A stretch of DNA of 64,000 nt from Limnohabitans sp. 2KL-1 (GTDB lineage: Bacteria; Pseudomonadota; Gammaproteobacteria; Burkholderiales; Burkholderiaceae_C). The first letter of the stretch is position 1. Every line of letters begins with the position of its first letter. The notes under the pieces are model-generated. The model was given only the letters and a program-made list of their open reading frames with translations, ran no database searches and had not been told where the DNA came from. Shown in pieces: positions 28,071 to 36,310 of this stretch. Location of the stretch: positions 372,001 to 436,000 of the forward strand of contig NZ_NESL01000001.1 in the NCBI RefSeq assembly GCF_003063435.1. The letters are read 5' to 3'. A program made the translations under genes and the position numbers.

Positions 28071-28101
28071 AACGACCCACAATGGTGGGTCGTTTTTTTT
28101 T
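28071..28101 (+). terminator. Terminator of the rplC-rpsQ operon
   Basis: AACGACCCAC (28071-28080), AATG loop, GTGGGTCGTT (28085-28094), inside a run of nine T ending 28101. Ten perfect pairs: a very strong intrinsic terminator 34 bases after rpsQ. Confidence 0.92.
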
Positions 28102-28140
28102 ACCTCGGCATTTTCGCCACACAAACAAATGGAGCACAAC

Positions 28141-28647
28141 ATGATCAAAGTCGGAGACACCCTGCCCGCAGGCACGCTGATGGAATACGTCGAAGTGGAA
28201 GGCAACGGTTGCAGCATTGGGCCCAATCCAGTGGACGTGACCAAAGCCACTGAAGGCAAAACCATCGCATTGTTTGCTTTGCCAGGTGCCTTCACGCCCA
28301 CCTGCTCGGCCAAGCATGTCCCAGGTTATGTAGAAAACCACGATGCGTTAAAAGCTGCTGGCGTAGATGAAATCTGGTGCGTGAGCGTCAATGATGCCTT
28401 CGTGATGGGTGCATGGGCGCGCGATCAGAAAACGGGCACGAAGGTGCGCATGTTGGGCGACGGCAGCGGTGACTTCAGCAAGGCCACTGGTCTCACCCTA
28501 GACCTGACAACGCGCGGCATGGGCGTTCGCAGTAACCGCTATTCCATGTTGGTGAAGGATGGAAAAGTGGTCACCTTGAACGTGGAAGGTCCGGGCAAAT
28601 TCGAAGTCAGCGATGCTGCCACTTTGCTGGCCCAAGCCAAAGCGTGA
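28141..28647 (+). CDS. Peroxiredoxin, Prx5-like (AhpC/TSA)
   Basis: 168 aa thiol peroxidase. Peroxidatic Cys55 in LPGAFTPTCSAKHVPGY with a second Cys about 25 residues on (EIWCVSVND); ending VEGPGKFEVSDA is typical of the Prx5 group. GGAG precedes ATG 28141. Reduces H2O2 or organic peroxides with glutathione or a thioredoxin-like donor. Single-gene unit between two terminators. Confidence 0.92.
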   Translation: MIKVGDTLPAGTLMEYVEVEGNGCSIGPNPVDVTKATEGKTIALFALPGAFTPTCSAKHVPGYVENHDALKAAGVDEIWCVSVNDAFVMGAWARDQKTGTKVRMLGDGSGDFSKATGLTLDLTTRGMGVRSNRYSMLVKDGKVVTLNVEGPGKFEVSDAATLLAQAKA

Positions 28648-28662
28648 ACCCTGGCATCCAGA

Positions 28663-28689
28663 AAAAAAGGGACCTCAGGTCCCTTTTTT
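28663..28689. terminator. Bidirectional terminator
   Basis: A run, GGGACCT-C-AGGTCCC, T run: a symmetrical hairpin flanked by As and Ts, so it serves the peroxiredoxin gene on plus and the GNAT gene on minus. Confidence 0.88.
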
Positions 28690-28706
28690 GTGACGTGTCG
28701 ATGGGC

Positions 28707-29192
28707 TCAGTCGATGTCGACCTTGAGGTAATGCGCGCCAGCATGAGGGTTGTGGTAATAAGGTGGAATCTCTTCAAAGCCGAGATCTTCATACAAGGCC
28801 CGCGCCGATTCCATGTCATCGAGGGTGTCAAGCAATACGCAGCTGTAACCCGATTTGCGCGCAGCGTCGAGAATACCTTCAGTCAATTGACGGCCCAAAC
28901 CTAAACCCCTGAATGATTGGCGCACGTAAAGGCGTTTCATTTCAGCGGCATTGGAATAATCGGAACTGTCCAGAGGCCGCAAAGCGCAACACCCGGCCAA
29001 AGCACCTTCAACCCATGCCAACAACAGCGCACCGCGAGGCTCCGCATATTCACCGGGCAAGTTTTGCAACTCATCCTCAAAGGCTTGAAAACACAGATCA
29101 ACTTTCAGACTCTTGGCATATTCCTGAAAGATGACGCGGATCTCATCCCAGTCAGCAGCGCTGGCCGGTTGCATCAATTGAACAGTCGGCAT
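28707..29192 (-). CDS. GNAT-family N-acetyltransferase
   Basis: 161 aa from ATG 29192 (an in-frame ATG at 29219 would add nine residues). Acetyl-CoA loop in MKRLYVRQSFRGLGLGRQLTEG, then VLLDTLDDMESARALYEDLGFEEIPPYYHNPHAGAHYLKVD, the pattern of the YpeA/PhnO-like group that often acetylates small amines. Substrate unknown. Confidence 0.87.
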   Translation of the reverse strand: MPTVQLMQPASAADWDEIRVIFQEYAKSLKVDLCFQAFEDELQNLPGEYAEPRGALLLAWVEGALAGCCALRPLDSSDYSNAAEMKRLYVRQSFRGLGLGRQLTEGILDAARKSGYSCVLLDTLDDMESARALYEDLGFEEIPPYYHNPHAGAHYLKVDID

Positions 29193-29251
29193 GAAAGGGT
29201 TGACTAAGAAAACATGCAAGAGTGTAGCGGCATGAAGATGGCGCTTAGGGC

Positions 29252-29914
29252 TCAGTTACCCAAAGAGACCAGTCCGAAGACGGCCATGAACGAAATGAGC
29301 AGCAGGGCCAATGCCCATGCACGGGAGTGGAGATGATCGACTGAGGGCGGGACCTGGTTAGGCAAGGACTTGTTTCCATGCCACATGGCGGGAACCAACG
29401 ATAGGTTTTTTCGCCAGCGGTACCAACCCAAGGCCAGCAAATGAAGGAAGACCAAGAGGAGCAAGATGATCTTGCCCCAACCCTTGTGCCAACTGGTGGC
29501 CCAGGTGACCCATTGGCCAGAAACCAATGAAGAAAGTGGTCCCATGTTCGCGATCTCATCGTCGCTGATAAGTCCAGTGCTCACTTGGAGCAGCAAAATT
29601 ACGAGAAACACTACAACAGACCAAGACCCCAAAGGGTTGTGGCCTGCAAAATCCGTCGTGTTGTGGCGACCGTTCAGATACGCCCAAACGCGTGCAGGGC
29701 TGAGGGGCAATTGTGCCCAGCGAGACCAGTGCCCACCCATGAAGCCCCAAACGATGCGAAACAACAAAAGAGTCAGCACGGCATAGCCTAGCCGGAAGTG
29801 CCAGATCATGGCGTTACCGCCCACATTGCCAGTGATGACCAGGCCAGAGACACATAAAACCAGTCCCCAGTGGAAAAGACGTGTGGGCAAATCCCAAATG
29901 CGTAACTGAACCAT
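29252..29914 (-). CDS. Cytochrome b561-type membrane protein
   Basis: 220 aa from ATG 29914 (upstream in-frame ATGs at 29926 and 29941). Four to five membrane helices with paired heme-ligand histidines: RLFHWGLV, MIWHFRLGY, TSWHKGWGK and LVFLHLLALGWYRWRKNLSLVPAMW. Belongs to the Ni/Fe-hydrogenase-type cytochrome b group. Divergent from the cytochrome c' gene, a pairing often seen in proteobacteria, suggesting it passes electrons to or from c'. If c' is dead, this protein may have lost its partner. Confidence 0.87.
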   Translation of the reverse strand: MVQLRIWDLPTRLFHWGLVLCVSGLVITGNVGGNAMIWHFRLGYAVLTLLLFRIVWGFMGGHWSRWAQLPLSPARVWAYLNGRHNTTDFAGHNPLGSWSVVVFLVILLLQVSTGLISDDEIANMGPLSSLVSGQWVTWATSWHKGWGKIILLLLVFLHLLALGWYRWRKNLSLVPAMWHGNKSLPNQVPPSVDHLHSRAWALALLLISFMAVFGLVSLGN

Positions 29915-30013
29915 AAGGACTTTCATTGATGCGGGGGACACAAAGTTATGAGAGACTGATGAGGGGTCAGGTCAACATGCACTGACCCACTTATCTTTCA
30001 ATTGGAGTTGAAC

Positions 30014-30465
30014 ATGAAAACAATGTTGAGTCTATTCAGTGTGGTCATGGCAATGGCCGTGACCTTACCTGCGCAAGCACAATTTGCCAAGCCAGAGGAT
30101 GCGGTCAAGTATCGCAAAGGGAGCTTTACGGTCATGGCCGCGCATTTTGGTCGACTGGGCGCGATGGCCAATGGCCGTATGCCTTATGACGCCAAAGTGG
30201 CAGCCGAAAACGCCGATGTGGTGCTGACACTGTCCAAGTTGCCATGGGCAGCATTTGGTGAAGGCACAGACAAGGGCGAGACCCGTGCCAAGCCTGAAAT
30301 CTGGAAAGAGTCTGCCAAGTACAAGGAGGCGGCAGACAAAATGCAAGCTGAAATGGGCAAATTGAATGTCGCTGCCAAGGCGGGCAACATCGACGCCCTG
30401 AAGGCTGCTTTTGGCCCCGCCGCGGCGTCGTGCAAGCTTGCCACGACAACTTCCGCAAAGAGTGA
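30014..30465 (+). pseudogene. cycP: Cytochrome c' gene with frameshift in the heme motif
   Basis: Signal peptide about 1-23 (MLSLFSVVMAMAVTLPAQAQ), then a complete four-helix cytochrome c' body (YRKGSFTVMAAHFGRLGAMANG, LPWAAFGEG, LNVAAKAGNIDALKAAFGPAAASCK). At 30431 the frame reads TGC AAG CTT GCC ACG instead of TGC AAG GCT TGC CAC: adding one G after AAG restores C-K-A-C-H-D-N-F-R-K-E followed by TGA at 30463-30465. As written the frame runs on to 30676 into antisense of the next gene and lacks the heme site. Either a very recent loss or a one-base sequencing error in a GG pair. Confidence 0.8.
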
Positions 30466-30504
30466 CGGCGGGCTGCTGAGCAGCGGGCTTGCAAGGCCCA
30501 CTGT

Positions 30505-31032
30505 TCAGGTTTCGGCAAGCAGTTTTTCGATCAGTTTGTCCAATTGCGCAAAGTCAGGCGTGCCCACAAATCGTTTGACAACTTCCCCCTGTTTGTTGAC
30601 TAGAAAAGTGGTGGGGGTGAGCTTGACATCGCCCCATTCGCGCGCGACAGCACCTGTGTTGTCAATGGCGACTTGAAAGGGCAGTTGGCGAGATTGGACG
30701 AAATTGACCACATAACTGGGTGGGTCGTAACTCATGGCCACTGCCAAAGTGACATAGCCACGGTCTTTGTACTTGTTGTAAGTGGCGACCAATTCGGGCA
30801 TCTCGGCCACACAGGTGGTGCAACTGGTCGCCCAGAAATTAACCAAAGATACTTTTCCTTGCAATTGCTGGGATGTGATTTTGGAGCCATCAAGCAAAAC
30901 GAAGGTAGATTCAGGCGCATGTTCGGCGGAACAGCCCCAAAGGGCCATCACCAAGCCCAGCACGCCGCCCCAAGCCAATAAACGACGACCAACAGGTCGC
31001 AAATTCCAGGGAGTTTTGAGATGCATATTCAT
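30505..31032 (-). CDS. TlpA-like thioredoxin-fold lipoprotein
   Basis: 175 aa from ATG 31032 (31026 also possible). N-terminal lipoprotein signal with lipobox LWGC (Cys34), so membrane-tethered in the periplasm. Thioredoxin fold: VNFWATSCTTCVAEMPEL with C71-x-x-C74, and cis-Pro in TPTTFLV. Likely thiol reductase of the TlpA/ResA kind serving cytochrome c assembly or copper insertion; its neighbour is a cytochrome c' gene. Its 5' end overlaps the divergent DUF4197 gene by about 12 bases. Confidence 0.85.
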   Translation of the reverse strand: MNMHLKTPWNLRPVGRRLLAWGGVLGLVMALWGCSAEHAPESTFVLLDGSKITSQQLQGKVSLVNFWATSCTTCVAEMPELVATYNKYKDRGYVTLAVAMSYDPPSYVVNFVQSRQLPFQVAIDNTGAVAREWGDVKLTPTTFLVNKQGEVVKRFVGTPDFAQLDKLIEKLLAET

Positions 31033-31719
31033 CGAAGAAAGTTTAATACGTTTGCCATGTCCGCAGGCTTGACGGTCATTGTGCCTGTCCACGCCATCGG
31101 TTTGGGCGACTTGACTGCAGGTGAGGCCTCCAGCGGACTCAAGCTGGCTTTGGAAAAGGGCAGCGCCATGGCTGTGCGGTTGTTGAGCGCGCACGATGGT
31201 TTCTGGGGCAATGAAAAAGTGCGGATTGCGCTTCCAGATGCTGTGAACAAGGCGGGAAAGTTGCTCAAGACCCTGGGGCTTGGCAGGCAGCTTGATGAGC
31301 TCAATTTGCAAATGAACCGTGCGGCAGAGACCGCGGTGCCGATGGCCAGTCAATGGCTGGCACAATCCATTCAAAGCATGTCAGTGCAGGACGCCAAGAG
31401 CATCCTGCAGGGCGGGGAGAATTCGGTCACGCAATTTTTCGAAAGCAAGACCCGAGCACCTCTGACATCGGACTTCACGCCTTCGGTCAAGCAATCACTC
31501 GAAAAACTGGGCGTGGTCGAACAGTTCAATGTGATCGCGCTCAAGCTGTCGGGAGCGGGCTTGCTGGACAAGGACAAAGCCAGACTGGAAACACATGTCA
31601 CTGCCAAAGCACTGGATGGCCTGTATTTCATGATTGGCGAAGAAGAAAAGAAAATTCGCCAAAACCCGGCCCAGGCAGGCAGCGCCTTGTTGAGCAAGGT
31701 CTTTGGTGCGGTGCGCTGA
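31021..31719 (+). CDS. DUF4197 protein, predicted periplasmic
   Basis: 232 aa. N-terminal signal-like segment (about 8-25, ending VHA), then a helical body with the DUF4197 pattern: GLKLALEKGSAMAVRLLSAHDGFWGNEKVRIALP, DAVNKAGKLLKTLGLG, LTSDFTPSVKQSLEKLGV, AKALDGLYFMIGEEEKKIRQNP. Function unknown; probably exported. Starts inside the divergent TlpA-like gene's first codons, so both start regions share DNA. Confidence 0.85.
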   Translation: MHIHRRKFNTFAMSAGLTVIVPVHAIGLGDLTAGEASSGLKLALEKGSAMAVRLLSAHDGFWGNEKVRIALPDAVNKAGKLLKTLGLGRQLDELNLQMNRAAETAVPMASQWLAQSIQSMSVQDAKSILQGGENSVTQFFESKTRAPLTSDFTPSVKQSLEKLGVVEQFNVIALKLSGAGLLDKDKARLETHVTAKALDGLYFMIGEEEKKIRQNPAQAGSALLSKVFGAVR

Positions 31720-31756
31720 AATCCATTGACGCGCCCATAAGCCAGGGCGGTGGGTT

Positions 31757-32485
31757 TCAAGTCAGAGTCAGTAGAAGCTTCAAAAGGGTTTGCGGGTCAC
31801 TGACCATGGGGTCATGGCCGGTTTGCATTTCCAACACTCTTGAGCCGGGCAACCAAGCCCCGTCCCAAAATTTAGGATCCACCATGCGCAAGCGACTGAC
31901 GTCGATCGTGCCCAAAGGCGGTGCGATGCAGTTGATGAATGTGCGGGGTACGCTGGCGACACGTTGCGGATCAAAGTCCAGCACTTGGGTGTAAGGCCCC
32001 CCCGGGTGGGGAGTTTGCCGCCTTTGAACCCAAGCGTGGTCAGCGTCACTCAAGCCGAAGACCGTGGGATCGGGCGCAGGAAACGCACGCTGGGGGTGGG
32101 CTTGTGCTGCGGCGATACGGGCATTTCGAGTCGTGCTGGCGTGGGTGCTGCTCCAGCTCTCGCCAGGTTTGGGCAGCACAGCATCCAGATACACCAGGTG
32201 GCTCAGGCGTTCGGGCCTGCGGTCGGCCACGGCCGTGCCCAGCATGCCCGCATAAGAGTGCACCACCAGCACCACATCGCTCATTTCTTCGGCGTCCATG
32301 GCCGCCATCACGTCCAGAATGTGTGTTTCCAGATCAATGCCGGGGTGCAACAGGTGGGCGCGCTCACCTACACCGGTCAGTGTGACCGCGTGGGCACGAT
32401 GACCTGCACGAACCAAGCCGGGCAATACACGTTGCCAGCACCAAGCACCGTGCCAGGCCCCATGCACCAGCAGAAAATTGGCCAT
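31757..32485 (-). CDS. Alpha/beta hydrolase
   Basis: 242 aa of the plant-esterase-like (hydroxynitrile lyase/salicylate esterase) group: FLLVHGAWHGAWCW, HAVTLTGVGER, nucleophile Ser77 in HSYAG, and His in TGHDPMVSDP. Its ATG shares one base with the stop of the CoA-transferase (TGATG), so the two are co-translated and may act on the same acyl-CoA pathway. Substrate unknown. Confidence 0.87.
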   Translation of the reverse strand: MANFLLVHGAWHGAWCWQRVLPGLVRAGHRAHAVTLTGVGERAHLLHPGIDLETHILDVMAAMDAEEMSDVVLVVHSYAGMLGTAVADRRPERLSHLVYLDAVLPKPGESWSSTHASTTRNARIAAAQAHPQRAFPAPDPTVFGLSDADHAWVQRRQTPHPGGPYTQVLDFDPQRVASVPRTFINCIAPPLGTIDVSRLRMVDPKFWDGAWLPGSRVLEMQTGHDPMVSDPQTLLKLLLTLT

Positions 32486-33717
32486 CAGATCACCCCTTTT
32501 CCACGCAGGGGCCCCAGCTGCGCGGCATTCCAGCCCAGCACCTCAGTCAAGACTTCTGCCGTGTGTTGGCCCAGCATCGGCGGGGGCAAATCTTGGCGAA
32601 CGGGCGTGCGACTCATCTTGATGGGGTTGGCCACCAGTTTCAGGTCGTGGTTGACCGGGTGTTGCCATGACTGCACCATGCCACGGGCCTGAATTTGTGG
32701 GTCCGCGAAGACCTCACCCAGGGTGTTGATCGCGCCGCAGGGCACTTTGGCGGCCTCCAGCGCAGCCAGCCAGTCGGCCTTGGTGCGGGTTTTCAAGATG
32801 CCTTCCAGCAGGGGTACCAGCGTATCTCGGTGACGAACCCGGTCAGCATTGAGGGCGTAACGCGGGTCCTGCGCCAGTGCAGGGCAACCTGCCACCGCGC
32901 AGAATTTTGCAAACTGACCATCGTTGCCCACCGCCAAAATCAGGTGGTCGCGGCTGCCGGGCGCAGCCAGCACCTCGAACACCTGGTAAGGCACGATGTT
33001 CTGGTGCGCATTGCCAGCCCGGCCCGGCACCTTGCCGCTGACCAGGTAGTTGGAGCCCAGATTGGCCAGCATGGCGACCTGCGTGTCCAAAAGAGCCATG
33101 TCCACATGCTGGCCTTCACCCGTGCGCTCGGCGTGGCGCAGCGCTGCCAATATGGCCACTGTGGCATACATGCCGGTGAACAAGTCGGCCACGGCAACGC
33201 CCACCTTTTGTGGGCCACCGCCCAGATCGTCTCGCTCGCCGGTCACGCTCATCAGACCGCCAATGCCTTGCACGGCATAGTCGTAGCCCGCACGTTCCCG
33301 GTAAGGACCAGTTTGGCCAAAACCCGTCACGCTGCAATACACCAACTTCGGGTTCAGGATGCTCAGGCTGGCGTAATCGAGGCCGTAGCGTGTCATGTCG
33401 CCAACCTTGAAGTTTTCCACAAACACATCGCAATGCTGGACCAAATCACGGATCAGGGCCTGACCTTCTGGTTGGGCAATGTCACAGGTCACCGATCGTT
33501 TGTTGCGGTTGGCCCCCAGGTAATAAGCGGCTTCGGCGGTGTCCTGACCTTGTTCATCCTTCAAAAACGGGGGACCCCAAGTCCGGGTGTCGTCGCCTGA
33601 GCCGGGGCGCTCAATCTTGATGACGTCGGCGCCCAAGTCAGCCAAAGTCTGGGTGCACCAAGGACCCGCCAGAACGCGGGAGAGGTCGAGAATACGGATG
33701 CCATCTAATGAATTCAT
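32485..33717 (-). CDS. CaiB/BaiF family (class III) CoA-transferase
   Basis: 410 aa from ATG 33717. Marks: LDGIRILDLSRVLAGPWCTQTLADLGADVIKIERPGSGD start, YYLGANRNKRSVTCDI, VENFKVGDMTRYGLDY, GQTGPYRERAGYDYAVQGIGGLMSVTG with the catalytic Asp (YDYAVQ). Moves CoA between organic acids. First gene of a two-gene operon. A GACAAT box sits seven bases before the ATG without a Shine-Dalgarno. Confidence 0.9.
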   Translation of the reverse strand: MNSLDGIRILDLSRVLAGPWCTQTLADLGADVIKIERPGSGDDTRTWGPPFLKDEQGQDTAEAAYYLGANRNKRSVTCDIAQPEGQALIRDLVQHCDVFVENFKVGDMTRYGLDYASLSILNPKLVYCSVTGFGQTGPYRERAGYDYAVQGIGGLMSVTGERDDLGGGPQKVGVAVADLFTGMYATVAILAALRHAERTGEGQHVDMALLDTQVAMLANLGSNYLVSGKVPGRAGNAHQNIVPYQVFEVLAAPGSRDHLILAVGNDGQFAKFCAVAGCPALAQDPRYALNADRVRHRDTLVPLLEGILKTRTKADWLAALEAAKVPCGAINTLGEVFADPQIQARGMVQSWQHPVNHDLKLVANPIKMSRTPVRQDLPPPMLGQHTAEVLTEVLGWNAAQLGPLRGKGVI

Positions 33718-33724
33718 GACGTCG

Positions 33725-33764
33725 ATTGTCGCGAAAAACAAGCCCACCCGCTGACCGTGATAAT
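33725..33764. promoter_or_regulatory. Divergent -10 elements, caiB-like / lipoprotein genes
   Basis: In the 53-base divergent gap, GACAAT (minus, 33730-33725) ends seven bases before the CoA-transferase ATG, and GATAAT (plus, 33759-33764) ends six bases before the lipoprotein ATG. Neither gene has a Shine-Dalgarno and no good -35 boxes were found. Both messages would start at or within a base or two of the start codon. Confidence 0.4.
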
Positions 33765-33770
33765 CACCCC

Positions 33771-34316
33771 ATGCGAATCCAATCCATGGCCGTTGTGGCC
33801 AGTCTGACCTTGGGCCTTGTCAGCACCGCTTGCAGCCCTGACCAAAATTGGCGGGAAGTCACGTTTGAACGCACTGCGCTGAAAGCCCAACTGCCCTGCA
33901 AACCCGACCGCACGTCCCGTACAGTGCCTTTGGGCGGCATGTCTGTGGATTTGCAAGTCGCAGGTTGTGAGAGCGGCTCAGCCATTGTGGCGGTGATGAC
34001 AGCGCCATTGCAGTCGGGTGCCGACGCCAATGCCGTGATGGCCAGTTGGCAAAAAGCGACGCTCGACAATGCGCGCATTGCGCAACCCTTGGCCACAAAT
34101 CCGCAGGTCTGGCATCGCCCTGGCCAATTGCCACTGGCATCGTCCATCCGGATTCAGGCCCAGGGCCTGCGGGCCAGCGGGGAGCCCGTGACGATGGACG
34201 CTGTCTGGGGGGCCATGCCCGATGGCGACCGCGTGCGCTTGGTTCATGCGGTGGTTTACGACCGAAAAATTCCGCCGGAGATGGCCAACACCTTGTTTGA
34301 CGGGATCAAACCATGA
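33771..34316 (+). CDS. Hypothetical lipoprotein
   Basis: 181 aa. Lipoprotein signal with lipobox VSTAC (Cys about 21), so probably outer- or inner-membrane anchored. The rest (NWREVTFERTALKAQLPCKPDRTSRTVPLGG..., DRKIPPEMANTLFDGIKP) resembles no family I can name; four cysteines could form two disulfides. A GATAAT box lies six bases before the ATG. The stop overlaps the MFS start by four bases (ATGA), so it may assist that transporter. Confidence 0.75.
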   Translation: MRIQSMAVVASLTLGLVSTACSPDQNWREVTFERTALKAQLPCKPDRTSRTVPLGGMSVDLQVAGCESGSAIVAVMTAPLQSGADANAVMASWQKATLDNARIAQPLATNPQVWHRPGQLPLASSIRIQAQGLRASGEPVTMDAVWGAMPDGDRVRLVHAVVYDRKIPPEMANTLFDGIKP

Positions 34317-35575
34317 CCGCATCCCCTTTGCCCCACCCTGATCACTTGCCGCGGCGATTGGCTGTGGTGGTGTTTCTGGCCTTTGCGCTGGCTTATTTTT
34401 TCTCTGCTCTGGTGCGCGCCATCACCGCCACTTTGTCGCCTAACTTGATGACCGAGTTCAGTCTGAGCGCGCAAGATCTTGGGTTGCTGGCGGGGGGCTA
34501 TTTTCTGGGCTTTTCCCTGACCCAATTGCCTCTGGGGCGTTGGCTGGATCAGCATGGCCCTAAAAAAGTCATCTTGGCCTTTTTGTCCGTGGCGGTGCTG
34601 GGCTGCTTGGCATTTTCCTGGGCTGACAGTTTTCATGGCCTGCTGGCCGCACGCGTGCTTTGTGGAATGGGTGTCAGCGCCTGCCTGATGGCCCCCTTGA
34701 CCGGGTACCGTCGTTGGTTTGACGCCAGCACCCAGTTGCGCAGCAATTCGTGGATGCTGATGACCGGTTCCCTGGGCATGGTGGCGTCCACCTTGCCAGT
34801 GCAATGGCTCATGCCCATTTGGGGTTGGCGTGCGCTTTTTGTGATGTTGGGCGTGATGATCGCCGTGACCATGCTGCTGATCGCATGGGTGGTGCCGGTT
34901 TGGCAAAAATCCGCCATGAACGTGAGTCGCACACCCGTGCCGTTGGATGACGATGGCAGTTACCGTGAGATCTGGCGGAGTGCCTATTTTTGGCGAATGA
35001 CGCCACTTGGTTTTTTCAGTTACGGCGGCATGGTGGCTATACAGACTTTGTGGGCAGGCCCCTGGATGACGCAGGTGGCGGGTTGGAGCGCCACAGAGGC
35101 GGCTACGGGCCTGTTCGTGATCAACTTGTGCATGTTGGTGAGCTTTTGGCTGTGGGGTTTGATCACTCCGGGACTTGCGCGCAAAGGGATACCGGTCGAA
35201 AGTTTGATGGCTTGGGGTTTGCCCCTGAGTTTCGTCGTGATCGCTGTGTTGGTCTGGATGGGGCCCGCGATAGGTTCCTTTGCTGCCCTGGGGGTGGCTT
35301 TGTTTTGCGTCACCAGTACCTTTGTGTCATTGGCCCAGCCTGCTGTGGGCATGGCCTTTGCGCCTCATTTGGCAGGACGCGCATTGTCTGCCTACAACCT
35401 GGTGGTGTTTGCAGGCATTTTCGTGGTGCAGTGGGGTATTGGCTTGTTGGTGGATGCCGGGCGTGGCATGGGACTGGAAAAGCCCGCAGCCTACCAAGCA
35501 GCCTTGGCGTGTTTTGGCGTTTGCTCATGTTTGTCGTGGGTGTATTTTCTTCTGAAAAAGCCAGTTCAGCCCTGA
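34313..35575 (+). CDS. Major facilitator superfamily transporter
   Basis: 420 aa with 12 predicted membrane segments. MFS marks: LGRWLDQHGPKKVI loop between helices 2 and 3, ARVLCGMGVSACLMAP in helix 4, and GLARKGIPVESLMAWG between helices 8 and 9. Substrate cannot be told; the pattern fits the sugar/organic-anion branch. Coupled to the lipoprotein gene upstream and 13 bases before the PTS genes. Confidence 0.87.
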   Translation: MTASPLPHPDHLPRRLAVVVFLAFALAYFFSALVRAITATLSPNLMTEFSLSAQDLGLLAGGYFLGFSLTQLPLGRWLDQHGPKKVILAFLSVAVLGCLAFSWADSFHGLLAARVLCGMGVSACLMAPLTGYRRWFDASTQLRSNSWMLMTGSLGMVASTLPVQWLMPIWGWRALFVMLGVMIAVTMLLIAWVVPVWQKSAMNVSRTPVPLDDDGSYREIWRSAYFWRMTPLGFFSYGGMVAIQTLWAGPWMTQVAGWSATEAATGLFVINLCMLVSFWLWGLITPGLARKGIPVESLMAWGLPLSFVVIAVLVWMGPAIGSFAALGVALFCVTSTFVSLAQPAVGMAFAPHLAGRALSAYNLVVFAGIFVVQWGIGLLVDAGRGMGLEKPAAYQAALACFGVCSCLSWVYFLLKKPVQP

Positions 35576-35588
35576 TAATCAGACCCTC

Positions 35589-36032
35589 ATGATTGGCATC
35601 CTCATCATCGCCCACGCCCCTCTGGCCAGCGCCTTGCGCGAATGCGCTTTGCACGTGTTTCCTGATTGCGCGGGCGGGGTGCTGGCGTTGGATGTGTTGC
35701 CATATGAGGCCCCAGAAGCCAGTCTGGCCAAAGCCCGTGAAGCGATCACGTCGTTGGCAACACCCGAAGTGTTGTTGCTCAGTGATGTATTTGGTGCCAC
35801 CCCATGCAATGTGGCCCAACAACTCAATGATGGCGTGCAGACCCGGCTCGTGGCCGGTGCCAATTTGCCCATGCTGCTGCGCAGTGTGTGTTACCGACAC
35901 GAAAGCCTTGAGGCACTGGCTCAGCGTGCCCAGGCAGGTGGCACCCAGGGCGTGATGCCTGTGGGCAGCACCGCCCCTCAAAATCAAACAGGAAAGAGAC
36001 ATGCCCCAAGCCACCACGACCATCAGCAATAA
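35589..36032 (+). CDS. PTS EIIA component, mannose family
   Basis: 147 aa. EIIA-Man fold with phospho-acceptor His9 in ILIIAHAPLASAL and LLLSDVFGATPCNVAQQL. No EIIB/EIIC transport genes adjoin, so this is the regulatory PTS found in Betaproteobacteria, thought to sense PEP/carbon state (for example in polyhydroxybutyrate control) rather than move sugar. Its last 32 bases overlap the start of HPr in another frame, giving an odd His/Gln-rich end (HAPSHHDHQQ). Confidence 0.88.
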   Translation: MIGILIIAHAPLASALRECALHVFPDCAGGVLALDVLPYEAPEASLAKAREAITSLATPEVLLLSDVFGATPCNVAQQLNDGVQTRLVAGANLPMLLRSVCYRHESLEALAQRAQAGGTQGVMPVGSTAPQNQTGKRHAPSHHDHQQ

Positions 36033-36270
36033 ACTGGGCCTGCATGCCCGGGCCTCGGCCAAGCTGACCAAGCTGGCCGGCAGTTTTCCGTGTGAGGTCT
36101 GGATGAGCAAGGGCGAGCGCCGCATCAATGCCAAAAGCATCATGGGCGTGATGATGCTGGCGGCAGGCATTGGCAGCGAGGTGGTGCTCGAAACCGCAGG
36201 CGAGCGCGAGCAAGAGGCACTCGATGCGCTGCTGGCGCTGATTGCCGACAAATTTGGCGAAGGCGAATGA
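36001..36270 (+). CDS. ptsH: Phosphocarrier protein HPr
   Basis: 89 aa. His15 in NKLGLHARASAKL takes phosphate from Enzyme I; Ser46 in INAKSIMGVM is the HPr kinase site, intact. AAAGAG precedes the ATG inside the EIIA gene. Middle gene of EIIA-HPr-EI. Confidence 0.95.
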   Translation: MPQATTTISNKLGLHARASAKLTKLAGSFPCEVWMSKGERRINAKSIMGVMMLAAGIGSEVVLETAGEREQEALDALLALIADKFGEGE

Positions 36271-36310
36271 AGGTGTTGTTGGCGCAAAAACGACCGATGG
36301 AGCGCGTGCG

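Noticed and set aside
30466..30676. C-terminal extension of the cytochrome c' frame
   Set aside because: It arises only from the frameshift and runs antisense through the TlpA-like gene.
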